This document shows, piece by piece, positions 34,884-44,005 of a DNA stretch of 64,000 nucleotides. Every line of letters starts with the position of its first letter. The stretch's first letter is position 1. The position numbers and the translations under genes are program-made. The notes beneath the pieces were generated by a model that was not told the origin of the DNA, ran no database searches, and saw nothing but the letters and a program-made list of their open reading frames with translations. The stretch comes from Micromonospora okii (lineage in GTDB: Bacteria > Actinomycetota > Actinomycetes > Mycobacteriales > Micromonosporaceae). The stretch spans positions 375,791 to 439,790 of the forward strand of contig NZ_BBZF01000013.1 in NCBI RefSeq assembly GCF_020884795.1. Direction: 5' to 3'.

Positions 34884-36416
34884 TCAGACCGGGGTGACGC
34901 CGTGCCGACGGCGGGAGAAGTGCCGGTCCTTGGTGCGGGCGGCGGCGAACCGGCGGACCAGTTCGGCGCGCAGCTCGTGCGGTTCGACGATCGCGTCGAC
35001 CACCAGTTCGCTGGCGAGGCGCACGACGTCGATGTCCCGCTCGTACTCCTCGCGCTTGGCGGCGACGTAGGCGGCCCGCTCGGCCTCGTCGGCGATGGCC
35101 GCGATCTTGTTGGCGTAGACGGCGTTGACGGCGGCCTCCGCGCCCATCACCGCGATCTTCGCGGTGGGCAGGGCGATCGTGGCGTCCGGCTCGAAGCCGG
35201 GGCCGGCCATCGCGTAGAGGCCCGCGCCGTACGCCTTGCGCACCACCACGCAGATCTTCGGCACGGTCGCCTCGGAGATCGCCGTGATCATCTTCGCCCC
35301 GTGCCGGATGATGCCCTGCTTCTCCACCGCGCTGCCGACCATGAAGCCGGGCACGTCGGAGAGGAACAGCAGCGGCACGTTGAACGCGTCGCAGAGCTGC
35401 ACGAACCGGGTCGCCTTGTCGGCCGAGTCGACGAAGAGCACCCCGCCCTTGAACATCGAGTTGTTGCCGACCACGCCGACGACCTCACCGTTGAGCCGGC
35501 CGAAGCCGATGGTCAGCTCCTTGGCCCAGAGCGCCTGGATCTCGAAGAAGGACCCGTCGTCGAGCAGGCCCTTGACGTACCGGCGCATGTCGAACGCCTG
35601 CCGCTCGCTGGCCGGGACGAGCGCGGCCAGATCGGCCTTCTCCGGCGCGGCCACGGCCTCGGCGGCGGGCGGCGGCTGCGTCCAGTTCGCCGGCAGGTAG
35701 GACAGGTAGCGCCGGACCACGTCGAGCGCGTCGGCCTCGGTCTTGCAGAGGAAGTGCCCCACGCCCGACTCGGCGCAGTGCACCTTGGCCCCGCCCATCG
35801 CCTCCAGGGTCGTCTTCTCGCCGGTGACCATCTCGACCATGCGGTCCGAGCCGAGGTACATGCTCGCGTTGCCGTCGACCATCGCGACCACGTCGCAGAA
35901 CGCCGGGATGTATGCCCCGCCGGCCGCGCTCGGGCCGAACAGGGCGCAGACCTGGGGGACGGAGCCGGAGGCGCGGACCTGGTTCCAGAAGATCTTCCCG
36001 GCGCCGCGCCGGCCGGGGAACAGGTCGACCTGGTCGGTGATCCGCGCGCCGGCCGAGTCGACCAGGTAGACCATCGGCACGCCGGTCGAGTACGCGCGCT
36101 CGATGATCCTGATGATCTTCTCGACGGTCCGCGCGCCCCAGCTTCCCGCCTTGACCGTGGAGTCGTTGGCCATCAGGCAGACCTGCCGGCCGTCGATGGT
36201 GGCGGTGCCGGTGACCACGCCGTCGGCGGGCAGGCCGTCGGCCAGGGCGTTGGCGTAGAGGCCGTCCTCGACGAACGAGCCCTCGTCGACCAGGAGCGCC
36301 ACCCGCTCCCGGGCGAAGAGCTTGCCCTTGGCGGCGTTCGCCGCGTGGTACTTGTCCGCACCGCCGGCCCGGGCCCGCTTACGCAGTTGCTCCAGTGCCT
36401 CACCGTCGAGCGTCAC
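34884..36416 (-). CDS. accD1: Acyl-CoA carboxylase carboxyltransferase (beta) subunit, methylcrotonyl-CoA type
   Basis: Transfers carboxyl from carboxybiotin to an acyl-CoA, probably 3-methylcrotonyl-CoA. The 510-aa protein carries the two crotonase-like halves: RERVALLVDEGSFVE, YLVDSAGARITDQ, GPSAAGGAYIPAFCD, and the second half with PLLFLSDVPGFMVGSAVEKQGIIRHGAKM and VVVRKAYGAGLYAM. The GTG at 36416 follows GGGAG. The acyl-CoA dehydrogenase gene follows at 113 bp. The best catalytic partner in the window is AccA1 at 54717-56054, some 18 kb away on the same strand. A palindromic operator candidate lies about 27 bp upstream of the start. Confidence 0.9.
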   Translation of the reverse strand: MTLDGEALEQLRKRARAGGADKYHAANAAKGKLFARERVALLVDEGSFVEDGLYANALADGLPADGVVTGTATIDGRQVCLMANDSTVKAGSWGARTVEKIIRIIERAYSTGVPMVYLVDSAGARITDQVDLFPGRRGAGKIFWNQVRASGSVPQVCALFGPSAAGGAYIPAFCDVVAMVDGNASMYLGSDRMVEMVTGEKTTLEAMGGAKVHCAESGVGHFLCKTEADALDVVRRYLSYLPANWTQPPPAAEAVAAPEKADLAALVPASERQAFDMRRYVKGLLDDGSFFEIQALWAKELTIGFGRLNGEVVGVVGNNSMFKGGVLFVDSADKATRFVQLCDAFNVPLLFLSDVPGFMVGSAVEKQGIIRHGAKMITAISEATVPKICVVVRKAYGAGLYAMAGPGFEPDATIALPTAKIAVMGAEAAVNAVYANKIAAIADEAERAAYVAAKREEYERDIDVVRLASELVVDAIVEPHELRAELVRRFAAARTKDRHFSRRRHGVTPV

Positions 36417-36442
36417 GCCGACTCCCTCGCCAGACCGACCTA

Positions 36443-36452
36443 AACGATCGTT
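36443..36452. promoter_or_regulatory. Palindromic operator candidate upstream of accD1
   Basis: AACGATCGTT is a perfect 10-bp palindrome flanked by near-symmetrical CCTA and AGG. It sits just upstream of the accD1 start, in a short A+T-enriched stretch, where a TetR-family repressor such as the one at 58155-58781 could bind. No second copy was seen before the other leucine-pathway genes. Confidence 0.45.
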
Positions 36453-36463
36453 AGGCTAACGTA

Positions 36464-37273
36464 TCAGGGCACGCTCCGGCGAACCACCGGGGGAAACGTC
36501 GGGCCGCCCCACCCGCGCGACGTGGTGGGGTCGAGAATCCGGGAGAGGAACGACCTGGTCCGCTCGTGGCGTGGCGCGCCGAGCACCTCCCGTGGCGGCC
36601 CCTGCTCGACCACGACGCCGCCGTCCATGAACACGACCCGGTCGGCGACCTCTCGGGCGAACGCCATCTCGTGGGTGACCACCAGCATCGTCATGCCCTC
36701 CTCGGCCAGCCCGCGCATGACGGTGAGTACGTCGCCGACCAGTTCCGGGTCGAGCGCGGAGGTCGGCTCGTCGAAGAGCATGAGCTTGGGCTCCATCGAC
36801 AGCGACCGGGCGATCGCCGCCCGCTGCTGTTGTCCGCCGGAGAGCTGCGCCGGAAACGCGTCGGCCTTGTCGGTCAGCCCGACCCGGTCCAGGTTGGCCC
36901 GGGCGATCCGCTCGGCCTCGGCACGACCGCGCCGGAGCACCCGGCGCTGGGCGATGGTGAGGTTGGCCGACACGGTCAGGTGCGGGAAGAGATTGAACGA
37001 CTGGAAGACCATGCCGATGCCCCGACGTACGGCGTCGATCTCGACATCGGGATCGGTCAGCTCGACCCCGTCCACCCAGACCTGGCCGGCGGTCGGCTCC
37101 TCCAACAGGTTTACGCAGCGCAGCAACGTCGACTTGCCCGAGCCGGACGGCCCGATGACGCAGACCACCTCGCCGTGCCCGACCTCGAGGTCGATGCCCC
37201 TGAGCACGTCGAGCCTGCCGAAGGACTTGCGCAGGCCACGGAGTTCGACGGCGGGGCGGGCGGCGGTCGTCAT
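36464..37273 (-). CDS. Polar amino-acid ABC transporter ATP-binding protein
   Basis: ATPase of a polar-amino-acid importer (GlnQ/HisP family). Walker [14 protein letters not shown]-loop [13 protein letters not shown], signature [14 protein letters not shown], Walker [14 protein letters not shown] and H-loop VVTHEM are all intact. Starting at ATG 37273 gives 269 aa; a GTG at 37282 overlapping the permease stop (GTGA) is a good alternative. The C-terminus extends about 25 residues past the usual end ([17 protein letters not shown]). It is the last gene of a three-gene importer operon that stands divergent to the biosynthetic cluster. Confidence 0.92.
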   Translation of the reverse strand: MTTAARPAVELRGLRKSFGRLDVLRGIDLEVGHGEVVCVIGPSGSGKSTLLRCVNLLEEPTAGQVWVDGVELTDPDVEIDAVRRGIGMVFQSFNLFPHLTVSANLTIAQRRVLRRGRAEAERIARANLDRVGLTDKADAFPAQLSGGQQQRAAIARSLSMEPKLMLFDEPTSALDPELVGDVLTVMRGLAEEGMTMLVVTHEMAFAREVADRVVFMDGGVVVEQGPPREVLGAPRHERTRSFLSRILDPTTSRGWGGPTFPPVVRRSVP

Positions 37274-37278
37274 GCGGA

Positions 37279-38073
37279 TCACCGGGCCTTGGCGTAGCGG
37301 AGTTCGAGGCGGCGTACCACCTGGGACAGGGGGAGGGTGACGACCAGGTAGGCGAGGCCGGCCACCAGCAGTGGCGTGGCGTTCACCCGGTCGTTGAGCA
37401 TGTCCCGGCCGAACTTGGTGACCTCGATGGTCTGCGCCGTCACGCCCAGCACGTAGGCCAGCGACGAGTCCTTGGTGAGCAGGATGAGCTCGTTCGTCAG
37501 CGGCGGGATCACGATCCGGAACGCCTGCGGGACGACGATGGTGCGCATCGCGGTGACGTGCGACATGCCGAGGGTGCGCGCCGCCTCCATCTGCCCCTTC
37601 GGCACCGCCTGGATGCCGGCCCGGATGGTCTCGGCCATGTACGCCGAGGCGGTCAGCCCGAGCCCGATCGCGATCGCGCCGAACACGCCCCCCGGAATCT
37701 CCCGCTCCGGGAAGGCGATCGGGATGCCGTACCCGACGAGGAAGAGGACCAGCAGCGCGGGCAGCCCCCGGAACAGCTCGACGTAGGCCGTCGCCACCCA
37801 GCGGTAGGGGGCCACCCGGGACAGCCGCATCAGCGCGAGGAGGGTGCCGAGCACGAGGCCGAAGGCGAACGCCCCCAGCGTGTAGAGGATGGTGTTGCGC
37901 AGCGCGACGGTGATGATCGTCGGGAACATCGCCTCGACGATGTCGACGCGGAAGAACGCGGCTCTCAGCCGGCCCCAGTCCGCGGCGACGAGCACCGTGG
38001 CGACGACGGCGAGGAAGGCGAGGTACTGCAACCCGAGGGACAGCCGCTCGCGCTGGCGACGTCTGAGCCTCAT
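37279..38073 (-). CDS. Polar amino-acid ABC transporter permease
   Basis: Membrane subunit of the importer (HisM/GlnP family), 264 aa. About five to six helices, with the EAA-type loop region [23 protein letters not shown] and [17 protein letters not shown]. The ATG at 38073 overlaps the binding-protein stop by 4 nt; an upstream in-frame start at 38097 lies inside that gene. Only one permease gene is present, so it probably works as a homodimer. Confidence 0.92.
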   Translation of the reverse strand: MRLRRRQRERLSLGLQYLAFLAVVATVLVAADWGRLRAAFFRVDIVEAMFPTIITVALRNTILYTLGAFAFGLVLGTLLALMRLSRVAPYRWVATAYVELFRGLPALLVLFLVGYGIPIAFPEREIPGGVFGAIAIGLGLTASAYMAETIRAGIQAVPKGQMEAARTLGMSHVTAMRTIVVPQAFRIVIPPLTNELILLTKDSSLAYVLGVTAQTIEVTKFGRDMLNDRVNATPLLVAGLAYLVVTLPLSQVVRRLELRYAKAR

Positions 38074-38888
38074 CGGTTCGGTCGCCTGCCGATCCACCTC
38101 TCGTAGATCGAGTCGTAGGTGCCGTCCTGCCTGGCCCTGGCCAACACCTCGTCGATCTTTCTGAGCAGTTCCGGGTTGCCGTCCTTGCGCACCGAGAACC
38201 CGTACTGCTCGCCGGTGTCGAACTCGGCCGCCACCACGAAGCCGCCGGGGTTCTCCCGGATGTACTCCGCCCAGACCGGCAGGTCGTTGATGGCGGCCTC
38301 CACCTGGCCGTTGGCGAGGGCCTGCTGCTCGGCGGCGAGATCCTCGAACTCCACGAGCCGCAGGCCCTTCTCCTTCGCGAACCTGCGGGCGTAGTCACGG
38401 CCCGTCGTGGCCGCCTGGACGGCGACCTTCCTGCCGCGGAGGTCGTCCAGCGACCGGTACGTCTTGCCGGTCTTGACCAGCAGCGCCTGGGTGGCGTCGA
38501 AGTAGGGGGCGGAGAAGTCCATCACCTTCTGCCGCTCCGCGGTGATCGTCATGCCGGCGGCAGCCGCGTCGCACTTGCCCGTGTTCAGGTCCTGCCCGGA
38601 CTTGATCCCCTCGAACGGCGTGTCGACGATCGCCTGCTGGACGCCCAACTCCTTGGCGACCAGGTCCATCAGGTCGACGTCGAACCCGACGACCTTGCCG
38701 GTGGAGTCCTTGGACTGGAACGGCGCGTACGGCAGGTGGGTGCAGACGGTCAGCGTGCCCTTCTGCACGAGCCTGACCCCGCCTGCCTGAACCTCGCTCT
38801 CGTCCTTCTTGGCGCATCCCGCGATGGCGACCAGGGCGACCATCGTCACCAAGAAGCCGGCCTTCCGGGCCGGGCTGAGACAATTCAC
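38070..38888 (-). CDS. Polar amino-acid ABC transporter substrate-binding lipoprotein (family 3)
   Basis: Extracellular binding protein of the importer, 272 aa. The signal peptide ends in a lipobox VAIAGC, so it is lipid-anchored. The family 3 fold is shown by [59 protein letters not shown] and the late segment [27 protein letters not shown] at 38888 follows AAGGGA. The ligand is not predictable by eye. It may import a precursor amino acid for the adjacent cluster; this is inference from position only. Confidence 0.92.
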   Translation of the reverse strand: MNCLSPARKAGFLVTMVALVAIAGCAKKDESEVQAGGVRLVQKGTLTVCTHLPYAPFQSKDSTGKVVGFDVDLMDLVAKELGVQQAIVDTPFEGIKSGQDLNTGKCDAAAAGMTITAERQKVMDFSAPYFDATQALLVKTGKTYRSLDDLRGRKVAVQAATTGRDYARRFAKEKGLRLVEFEDLAAEQQALANGQVEAAINDLPVWAEYIRENPGGFVVAAEFDTGEQYGFSVRKDGNPELLRKIDEVLARARQDGTYDSIYERWIGRRPNR

Positions 38889-39344
38889 GGCGATGTCCCT
38901 TCGATTCCCCCGCAGATCGGGCAGTCAGGGTCGCAACAGGGGGACCGTACCCGATCAGGCGAGCCACACCTAGGCGAAATAACTATCTGCGGGAATCCCA
39001 TCCCGAATGTGGAAGATTCACCGACTGACGCCAATCTTCCTGACACGCCGACCCCATCCGCTTGACCGCAGATCAAGAACCTCGCCACCACCCCGACGGG
39101 CACCCGGACGACCACCCGCAGCGCCACACACCACCATTACTAAACGCGAAGCAGTCGGACATTATCGCTATGCCCTTTTCATCGCCGACAGACGATCGAC
39201 GCCTATGCATAGACAATTGACCAAGATCATAATTACCATCCGATGCAGTCAATGGGGACTTACCGATCTTGTCGGCCGCCCCTCGCGCCGGCAGGCCAGA
39301 GAACTGCTCGGGAGAGGTGCCCCCGTGGTCTCCTCAGCAACACG
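38889..39344. promoter_or_regulatory. A+T-enriched divergent control region of the biosynthetic cluster
   Basis: The 456-bp gap separates the importer operon (minus) from the biosynthetic operon (plus). Base composition falls sharply; 39181-39240 is 45% GC by my count, against well over 70% in the flanking genes. It contains a 10-bp palindrome CTATGCATAG (39203-39212) and a TTGACC hexamer at 39217-39222. A short open frame, best read from a GTG at 39325 with GGGAGAGG upstream, ends in a TGA overlapping the GTG start of the next gene. No regulator gene lies here. Confidence 0.6.
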
Positions 39345-42300
39345 GTGAAGATCTCCGCGACCGACGGCGCGAGCCGGAGCCCCGCCGAGGTCGGCGCCCT
39401 CCTCACCGGGCCCGTCCGGCCACGTCCGGTCGACATGACCGTGGTGGACCTCGTCGACCGGAGCGTCCGACGACACCCCGACGCCGTCGCGGTCGTCCAC
39501 CCGGCCGGCGCGTTGACGTACCGGGACGTGGACCGGCTCGCCGACACGGTGGCCGCCGACCTGCACGCCGTGGGCGCGGGCCGGGGTGGCTTCGTGGTGC
39601 TCCTGCTCGACGACCCGGTGGAGATCCTCGTCGCCATGCTCGGCACCATGCGCTCGGGCGCGGCCTTCGTGCCGTTCGACCGCGCCTGGCCGGCCCAGCG
39701 GCAGGCACGGATGCTCACCGGCCTCGGCCCGGCGGCGGTCCTCGGGCCCCACCCGCCGCCGGGCGGGTCCGCCGCGCCGGTGATCGGCGTACGGATCGGG
39801 CCGGGCCCGGCGCGGGCGCGCCCGCCCGCCACCCCGCCCCGGCCGGGGGACCCGATCTACGCCTTCTTCACCAGCGGCTCCACCGGCCTGCCGAAGTGCG
39901 CGGTCAACCTGCACCGGGGGCTGGTCAACCGCTTCCTGTCGATGACCGAACGGTTCGCCGCCGACGGCGACGTCGTCCTGCAGAACTCGGCGCACACCTT
40001 CGACTCGTCGATCTGGCAACTGCTGTGGCCGCTGACCCGCGGCGCCACCGTGGTCATTCCCGACCGCGGCGGAATCCTCGACTTCGACGCGACCCTGGCC
40101 CAGATCCACCGACACGGGGTCACCATGACCGACTTCGTGCCGAGCATCCTCGACCTGCTGGTCGAGCGGTTGCGAGGCCGGCCGCAGGACCGGCACCTGC
40201 TGGCCTCGCTGCGTCAGGTCTTCATCGGTGGCGAGGCCGCGAAGCCGCACACCGTGCAGGCCTTCCGACGGATGCTGCCGGGCCTGCGGGTGACCAACAC
40301 CTACGGCCCGACGGAGGCGTCGATCGGATCGGTCTTCCACGCCGTGGGTGACGCCGACCGGCAGGCCATCCCGCTCGGCCTGCCCCTGCCCAACACGTCC
40401 GTCCTGCTGCTCGACGAGCACGGCGACCCCACCCCACCCGGCGTCGTCGGGGAGATCCACCTCGCCGGCGTCTGCCTGGGCGCGGGCTACCACGGCGACG
40501 CCGAGCGGACCGCCCAGGTCTTCGTGCCGAACACGTACGCCGGCGTGCCGGGCGACCTGCTCTACCGCACCGGAGACTTCGGCTGGGTGCGCGAGGACGG
40601 GCTGTTGATGTTCAGCGGCCGCCGGGACGCCCAGGTCCAGATCGCCGGGGTCAGGGTGGACCTCGGCGAGGTGGAGCACGCGGTCACCACGCTGCCCGGC
40701 CTGCGCCAGGTGAAGGTGCTCGTCGACGAGGCCGGTGCCACGGCCGCCCTGGTCTGCTTCTACTCGGCGGACCGTGGGGTCACCGAGGCGGCACTGCGCG
40801 AGCACGCCGGTGCCACCCTGCCCGGCGCGCTGGTGCCGGCCCGGTTCGTCCGGCTCGCCGCCCTCCCGCTGCTCGCCAACGGCAAGGTGGATCAGGAACG
40901 ACTGCGCCGCCGGCTGACGGGTGTCGGCGGACGGACCGCCGACGCCGGGGCGGCGTACCCGCCGGAGAGCGTCGAGGCGCGGATCGCCGGGATCTGGACG
41001 CGGGTGCTTGGCCTCAGCACGTACGACGACGGCTTCTCCACCCTGGGCGGGACGTCGCTCGGCGCGGCCCGGCTGACGGTGGAGTTCGAACGCGCCTTCG
41101 GCGTCCGGCTGGACGTGCGCGACCTGCTCCGGGCCGCCACCATCCCCGCGCAGGCCGCGCTGGTCCGCCGGGGCGGGCCCCTGCCGCCGCCCACCGCCGC
41201 GCCGGGCGTACCGGCCGGGGACCTGCGGCTCGACGACCTGGGCCCGGCCCGCGCGCGGCGGGCCGGCGACCCGGGCGCGATCCTGCTGGTCGGCGCGACC
41301 GGCTTCATCGGCTCGCAGGTGCTCGCCGCCCTCGCGACGCGGGGTGACCGACCGGTCGTCTGCCTGGTCCGCGCCACCGACGACGAGGCCGCCCGGCACC
41401 GGGTGGCGACCGCGCTCGCGGCGGCCGGCCACCGGCGCGGGGAGACGTGCGGTTGGTCCGCCCTCGCCGGTGACCTGACCCGACCCCAGCTCGGGCTGAC
41501 CCCGCGCCAGTGGCGACGGCTCCACCGGGAGGTCGGCACGATCGTCGACGCCGGCGGCCACGTCGACACCCTCCGCGACTACGCCGACCTGCGGGCCACG
41601 AACGTCCACGGCCTGCGCACCCTCGTCCGGCTCGCCGGCACGCACATCCGCAAGAGGCTCATCTCCCTGTCGACGACGACGGTGCGCGGCGCTGCGGGCA
41701 CGCCGCTCGCGGAGTCCTTCCTGGCACCCTGGTCGACGCTTCCCGCCGACGGCTACAGCCAGTCCAAGTGGGTCGGCGAGCAGCTCGTGCGGGTTGCCGC
41801 CGAGCAGGGTGTCCCGGCCGCCGTCGTGCGGCTCGGCGAGGTGGCCCCGCACTCGCGCACCGGCCACGCCAACCCGCGCTCCTCGCTGACGATGCTCATG
41901 CGGCTCTGTCTGCGCCTCGGCGTGCGACCACCGACGTGCCTACGCGTCGACTGGACCCCTGTCGACGTGGTCGCCCGGATGGTGGCCGCGCTCACCGAAC
42001 CGCACCGTCCCGTCCCGCCCGGCGGCGTCCTGAACGCGGTGGCGCCCGGCTCGGTGCCCGTGGCCGACCTGCTCTCCCGGCTCCGCACCGGTTCCGGGGC
42101 GCTGCCGGAAGTGCCGTACGACCGGTTCCTCGACCGGGCCGCCGACGCGGTCGGCGATGACGAGACGGCTCGCTGCCTCGCTGTTCTTCGGCCCCGCAAC
42201 GCCGCGGAGTCCGACCCACTGGCCGGGGTGTGCCACGACGCCCTGGTCGGCACCGACACGATCCGGGCCGCTCGGCTGGCCCGGGAGCTGGGGCTCGCCT

Positions 42301-42407
42301 GGGACACGGGCCGGGGCCGGGAGATCGACACGATGATCGACCGTCTCGTCGGGACGCCTCCCCTGTCGGTGGATCGTTCGCACCTGTCCAGCGCGACCGC
42401 CCAGTGA
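39345..42407 (+). CDS. NRPS-like A-T-R protein: adenylation, carrier and thioester-reductase domains
   Basis: Likely activates an amino acid or other carboxylic acid, tethers it and releases it reductively as aldehyde or alcohol. From GTG 39345 (1020 aa) the adenylation domain spans about 20-520: TSGSTGLPK near 176, NTYGPTEAS near 317, YRTGDFGW, and NGKVD near 511. The carrier domain has LGGTSLGAARL with the phosphopantetheine Ser near 570. The reductase domain begins with GATGFIGS near 649 and has YSQSKWVGE near 803. The start is uncertain; the TGA of a short upstream frame overlaps this GTG. No condensation or thioesterase domain is present, so this resembles carboxylic-acid or aminoadipate reductases rather than a full NRPS. 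First gene of an eight-gene operon. Confidence 0.9.
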   Translation: MKISATDGASRSPAEVGALLTGPVRPRPVDMTVVDLVDRSVRRHPDAVAVVHPAGALTYRDVDRLADTVAADLHAVGAGRGGFVVLLLDDPVEILVAMLGTMRSGAAFVPFDRAWPAQRQARMLTGLGPAAVLGPHPPPGGSAAPVIGVRIGPGPARARPPATPPRPGDPIYAFFTSGSTGLPKCAVNLHRGLVNRFLSMTERFAADGDVVLQNSAHTFDSSIWQLLWPLTRGATVVIPDRGGILDFDATLAQIHRHGVTMTDFVPSILDLLVERLRGRPQDRHLLASLRQVFIGGEAAKPHTVQAFRRMLPGLRVTNTYGPTEASIGSVFHAVGDADRQAIPLGLPLPNTSVLLLDEHGDPTPPGVVGEIHLAGVCLGAGYHGDAERTAQVFVPNTYAGVPGDLLYRTGDFGWVREDGLLMFSGRRDAQVQIAGVRVDLGEVEHAVTTLPGLRQVKVLVDEAGATAALVCFYSADRGVTEAALREHAGATLPGALVPARFVRLAALPLLANGKVDQERLRRRLTGVGGRTADAGAAYPPESVEARIAGIWTRVLGLSTYDDGFSTLGGTSLGAARLTVEFERAFGVRLDVRDLLRAATIPAQAALVRRGGPLPPPTAAPGVPAGDLRLDDLGPARARRAGDPGAILLVGATGFIGSQVLAALATRGDRPVVCLVRATDDEAARHRVATALAAAGHRRGETCGWSALAGDLTRPQLGLTPRQWRRLHREVGTIVDAGGHVDTLRDYADLRATNVHGLRTLVRLAGTHIRKRLISLSTTTVRGAAGTPLAESFLAPWSTLPADGYSQSKWVGEQLVRVAAEQGVPAAVVRLGEVAPHSRTGHANPRSSLTMLMRLCLRLGVRPPTCLRVDWTPVDVVARMVAALTEPHRPVPPGGVLNAVAPGSVPVADLLSRLRTGSGALPEVPYDRFLDRAADAVGDDETARCLAVLRPRNAAESDPLAGVCHDALVGTDTIRAARLARELGLAWDTGRGREIDTMIDRLVGTPPLSVDRSHLSSATAQ

Positions 42408-42435
42408 AGCGCGGCCAACCGGTCCAGGAGACGCC

Positions 42436-43989
42436 ATGAAGGTCAACCTCTACTACGCCCCGTACCCCTCCCAGATCTTCCAGGGCGAGAGCGAGCCGAT
42501 CAACACCGAGCGGCCGCACAACCCCAAGAGCGCACTGACCACGATCGCCGCCGGCCTGCGCGCGTACGCGTCGCACTTCGGCTACTCCTGCGACATCGAG
42601 ATCGTCGATCTCCAGCTCGGCGGGGAGCGGGTGAAGTACAAGTCGCTGCCGTACGGCCCCCGCGTCATGGACTGTTTCCGGTACGGCACCCCGTTCGAGG
42701 AGGCCGACGAGAAGATCCGGTCGGCCGACGTGCACGGCATCACCTGCAACTTCACCAACAGCGCGCAGATCGTCGCCGACCTGGCCCGGCACATCAAGCG
42801 GGTCGACCCGAAGGCACTGGTCGTGGTGGGCGGGGTCGACTGCACCGCCCGCCCGCAGTACTACCTGGCCCGGGGCGCCGACGTCGTGGTGCGCGGCGAG
42901 GGCGAGCTGACCTTCGCGCGGGTCGTCGACGCGGTCAACCGGCGCCGGGACCTGGGCACGGTGCCGAACATCTCGCTGCCGGGCCGGCTGATCCCCACCA
43001 AGGTGGACACCTCCGAGACCGTGCCGATGGACTCGATCGAGCCGATGGCCCTGGACCTGGTCCCCGACCTGGCGGTCTACGACGACACCGCCGAGGGGCC
43101 GCCGCCGGAGGGCGTGCAGGGCAGCTTCATCTGCTGGGAGACGTCGCGGGGCTGCGCGTGGCGGTGCTCGTTCTGCACCGCGCCGTCCCGGGGCGGGTAC
43201 CGCTACATGAGCCTGCCGACGATGGAGAAACACCTGAAGACCTTCCAGGCGTACGGCATCAAGACGATCGTCTGGCAGGAGGACAACCCCCTCTCCCGCA
43301 TCCAGCAGAACGGCGCGGGGCGGTACCTGTACGACTCCGGGCGCGAGGAGGTCCTCGCGATGTTCCACATGTTCCGCGACCACGGCTTCGCCTGGGAGTT
43401 CGCCAACGGCATCGAGTTCGGCAAGTTCATGCAGGGCGGCACGTTCGACCACGAACTGGCCGAGGCCCTGCTCGGCAGCAAGATGGTCGACGGCCGGTGG
43501 GTCGGCTGCTACCGGGTGCAGATCCCGCTGGACAACATGAACGTGAAGAAGCGCCGGTTCCCCAAGCTGCTCGGCTTCGACGAGCAGGTGGACGTCCTGG
43601 CCACGATGCTCACCGACCACGGCGTCGGCCACCAGACGTACGACCTGTTCATCGGCTATCCCGAGCACGACCATGAGGGCATCGACATGTTCACCGACTA
43701 CTGCCTGCGGCTCAAGGAGGAGCTGACGGCGGTCGGGCGGGGCAGGTACCAGCCGTACTTCAACGTCTTCAACCTGTCGCTGCTGCCCGGCGCGCGGGAC
43801 TGGACCACCCTGCACCACCTGCTCCAGTTCGACATCGACGAGAACCCGGAGGTGATCGGGATCTTCCTGTCGGCCATCAACACCGAGCACTTCACCTACT
43901 GGGACATCTACCAGAAGCGCCTCGAGATGACGACCATGCTCAACGACCGCGAGATGCACCGTCTCTACGACGGCATCTACGCCGGCTGA
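42436..43989 (+). CDS. B12-binding-type radical SAM enzyme 1
   Basis: Predicted to use a 4Fe-4S cluster, S-adenosylmethionine and probably cobalamin, as in class B radical SAM methylases or rearrangement enzymes. The N-terminal ~200 residues have a cobalamin-binding-like Rossmann pattern (GITCNFTNSAQIV, VVVGGVDCTARPQYYL, ADVVVRGEGELTF). The radical SAM core starts with SRGCAWRCSFC, ligands C240, C244 and C247, followed by IKTIVWQEDNPLSRI and EFANGIEFGKFMQGG. It is 517 aa with AGGAG before the ATG. It is a paralogue of the next gene (shared PYPxQ, NPKSAL, NFTNSA, WEFANG and GCYRVQIPL). Reaction and substrate are unknown. Confidence 0.88.
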   Translation: MKVNLYYAPYPSQIFQGESEPINTERPHNPKSALTTIAAGLRAYASHFGYSCDIEIVDLQLGGERVKYKSLPYGPRVMDCFRYGTPFEEADEKIRSADVHGITCNFTNSAQIVADLARHIKRVDPKALVVVGGVDCTARPQYYLARGADVVVRGEGELTFARVVDAVNRRRDLGTVPNISLPGRLIPTKVDTSETVPMDSIEPMALDLVPDLAVYDDTAEGPPPEGVQGSFICWETSRGCAWRCSFCTAPSRGGYRYMSLPTMEKHLKTFQAYGIKTIVWQEDNPLSRIQQNGAGRYLYDSGREEVLAMFHMFRDHGFAWEFANGIEFGKFMQGGTFDHELAEALLGSKMVDGRWVGCYRVQIPLDNMNVKKRRFPKLLGFDEQVDVLATMLTDHGVGHQTYDLFIGYPEHDHEGIDMFTDYCLRLKEELTAVGRGRYQPYFNVFNLSLLPGARDWTTLHHLLQFDIDENPEVIGIFLSAINTEHFTYWDIYQKRLEMTTMLNDREMHRLYDGIYAG

Positions 43990-44005
43990 CGGGAAGGTTC
44001 CGGCC

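Noticed and set aside
39007-39348. A 113-residue frame before the A-T-R gene as a RiPP precursor
   Set aside because: Composition is non-coding-like and A+T-rich in the middle, no leader/core pattern is visible and the cluster lacks RiPP recognition or cyclase genes. Only the last few codons are kept as a possible leader.
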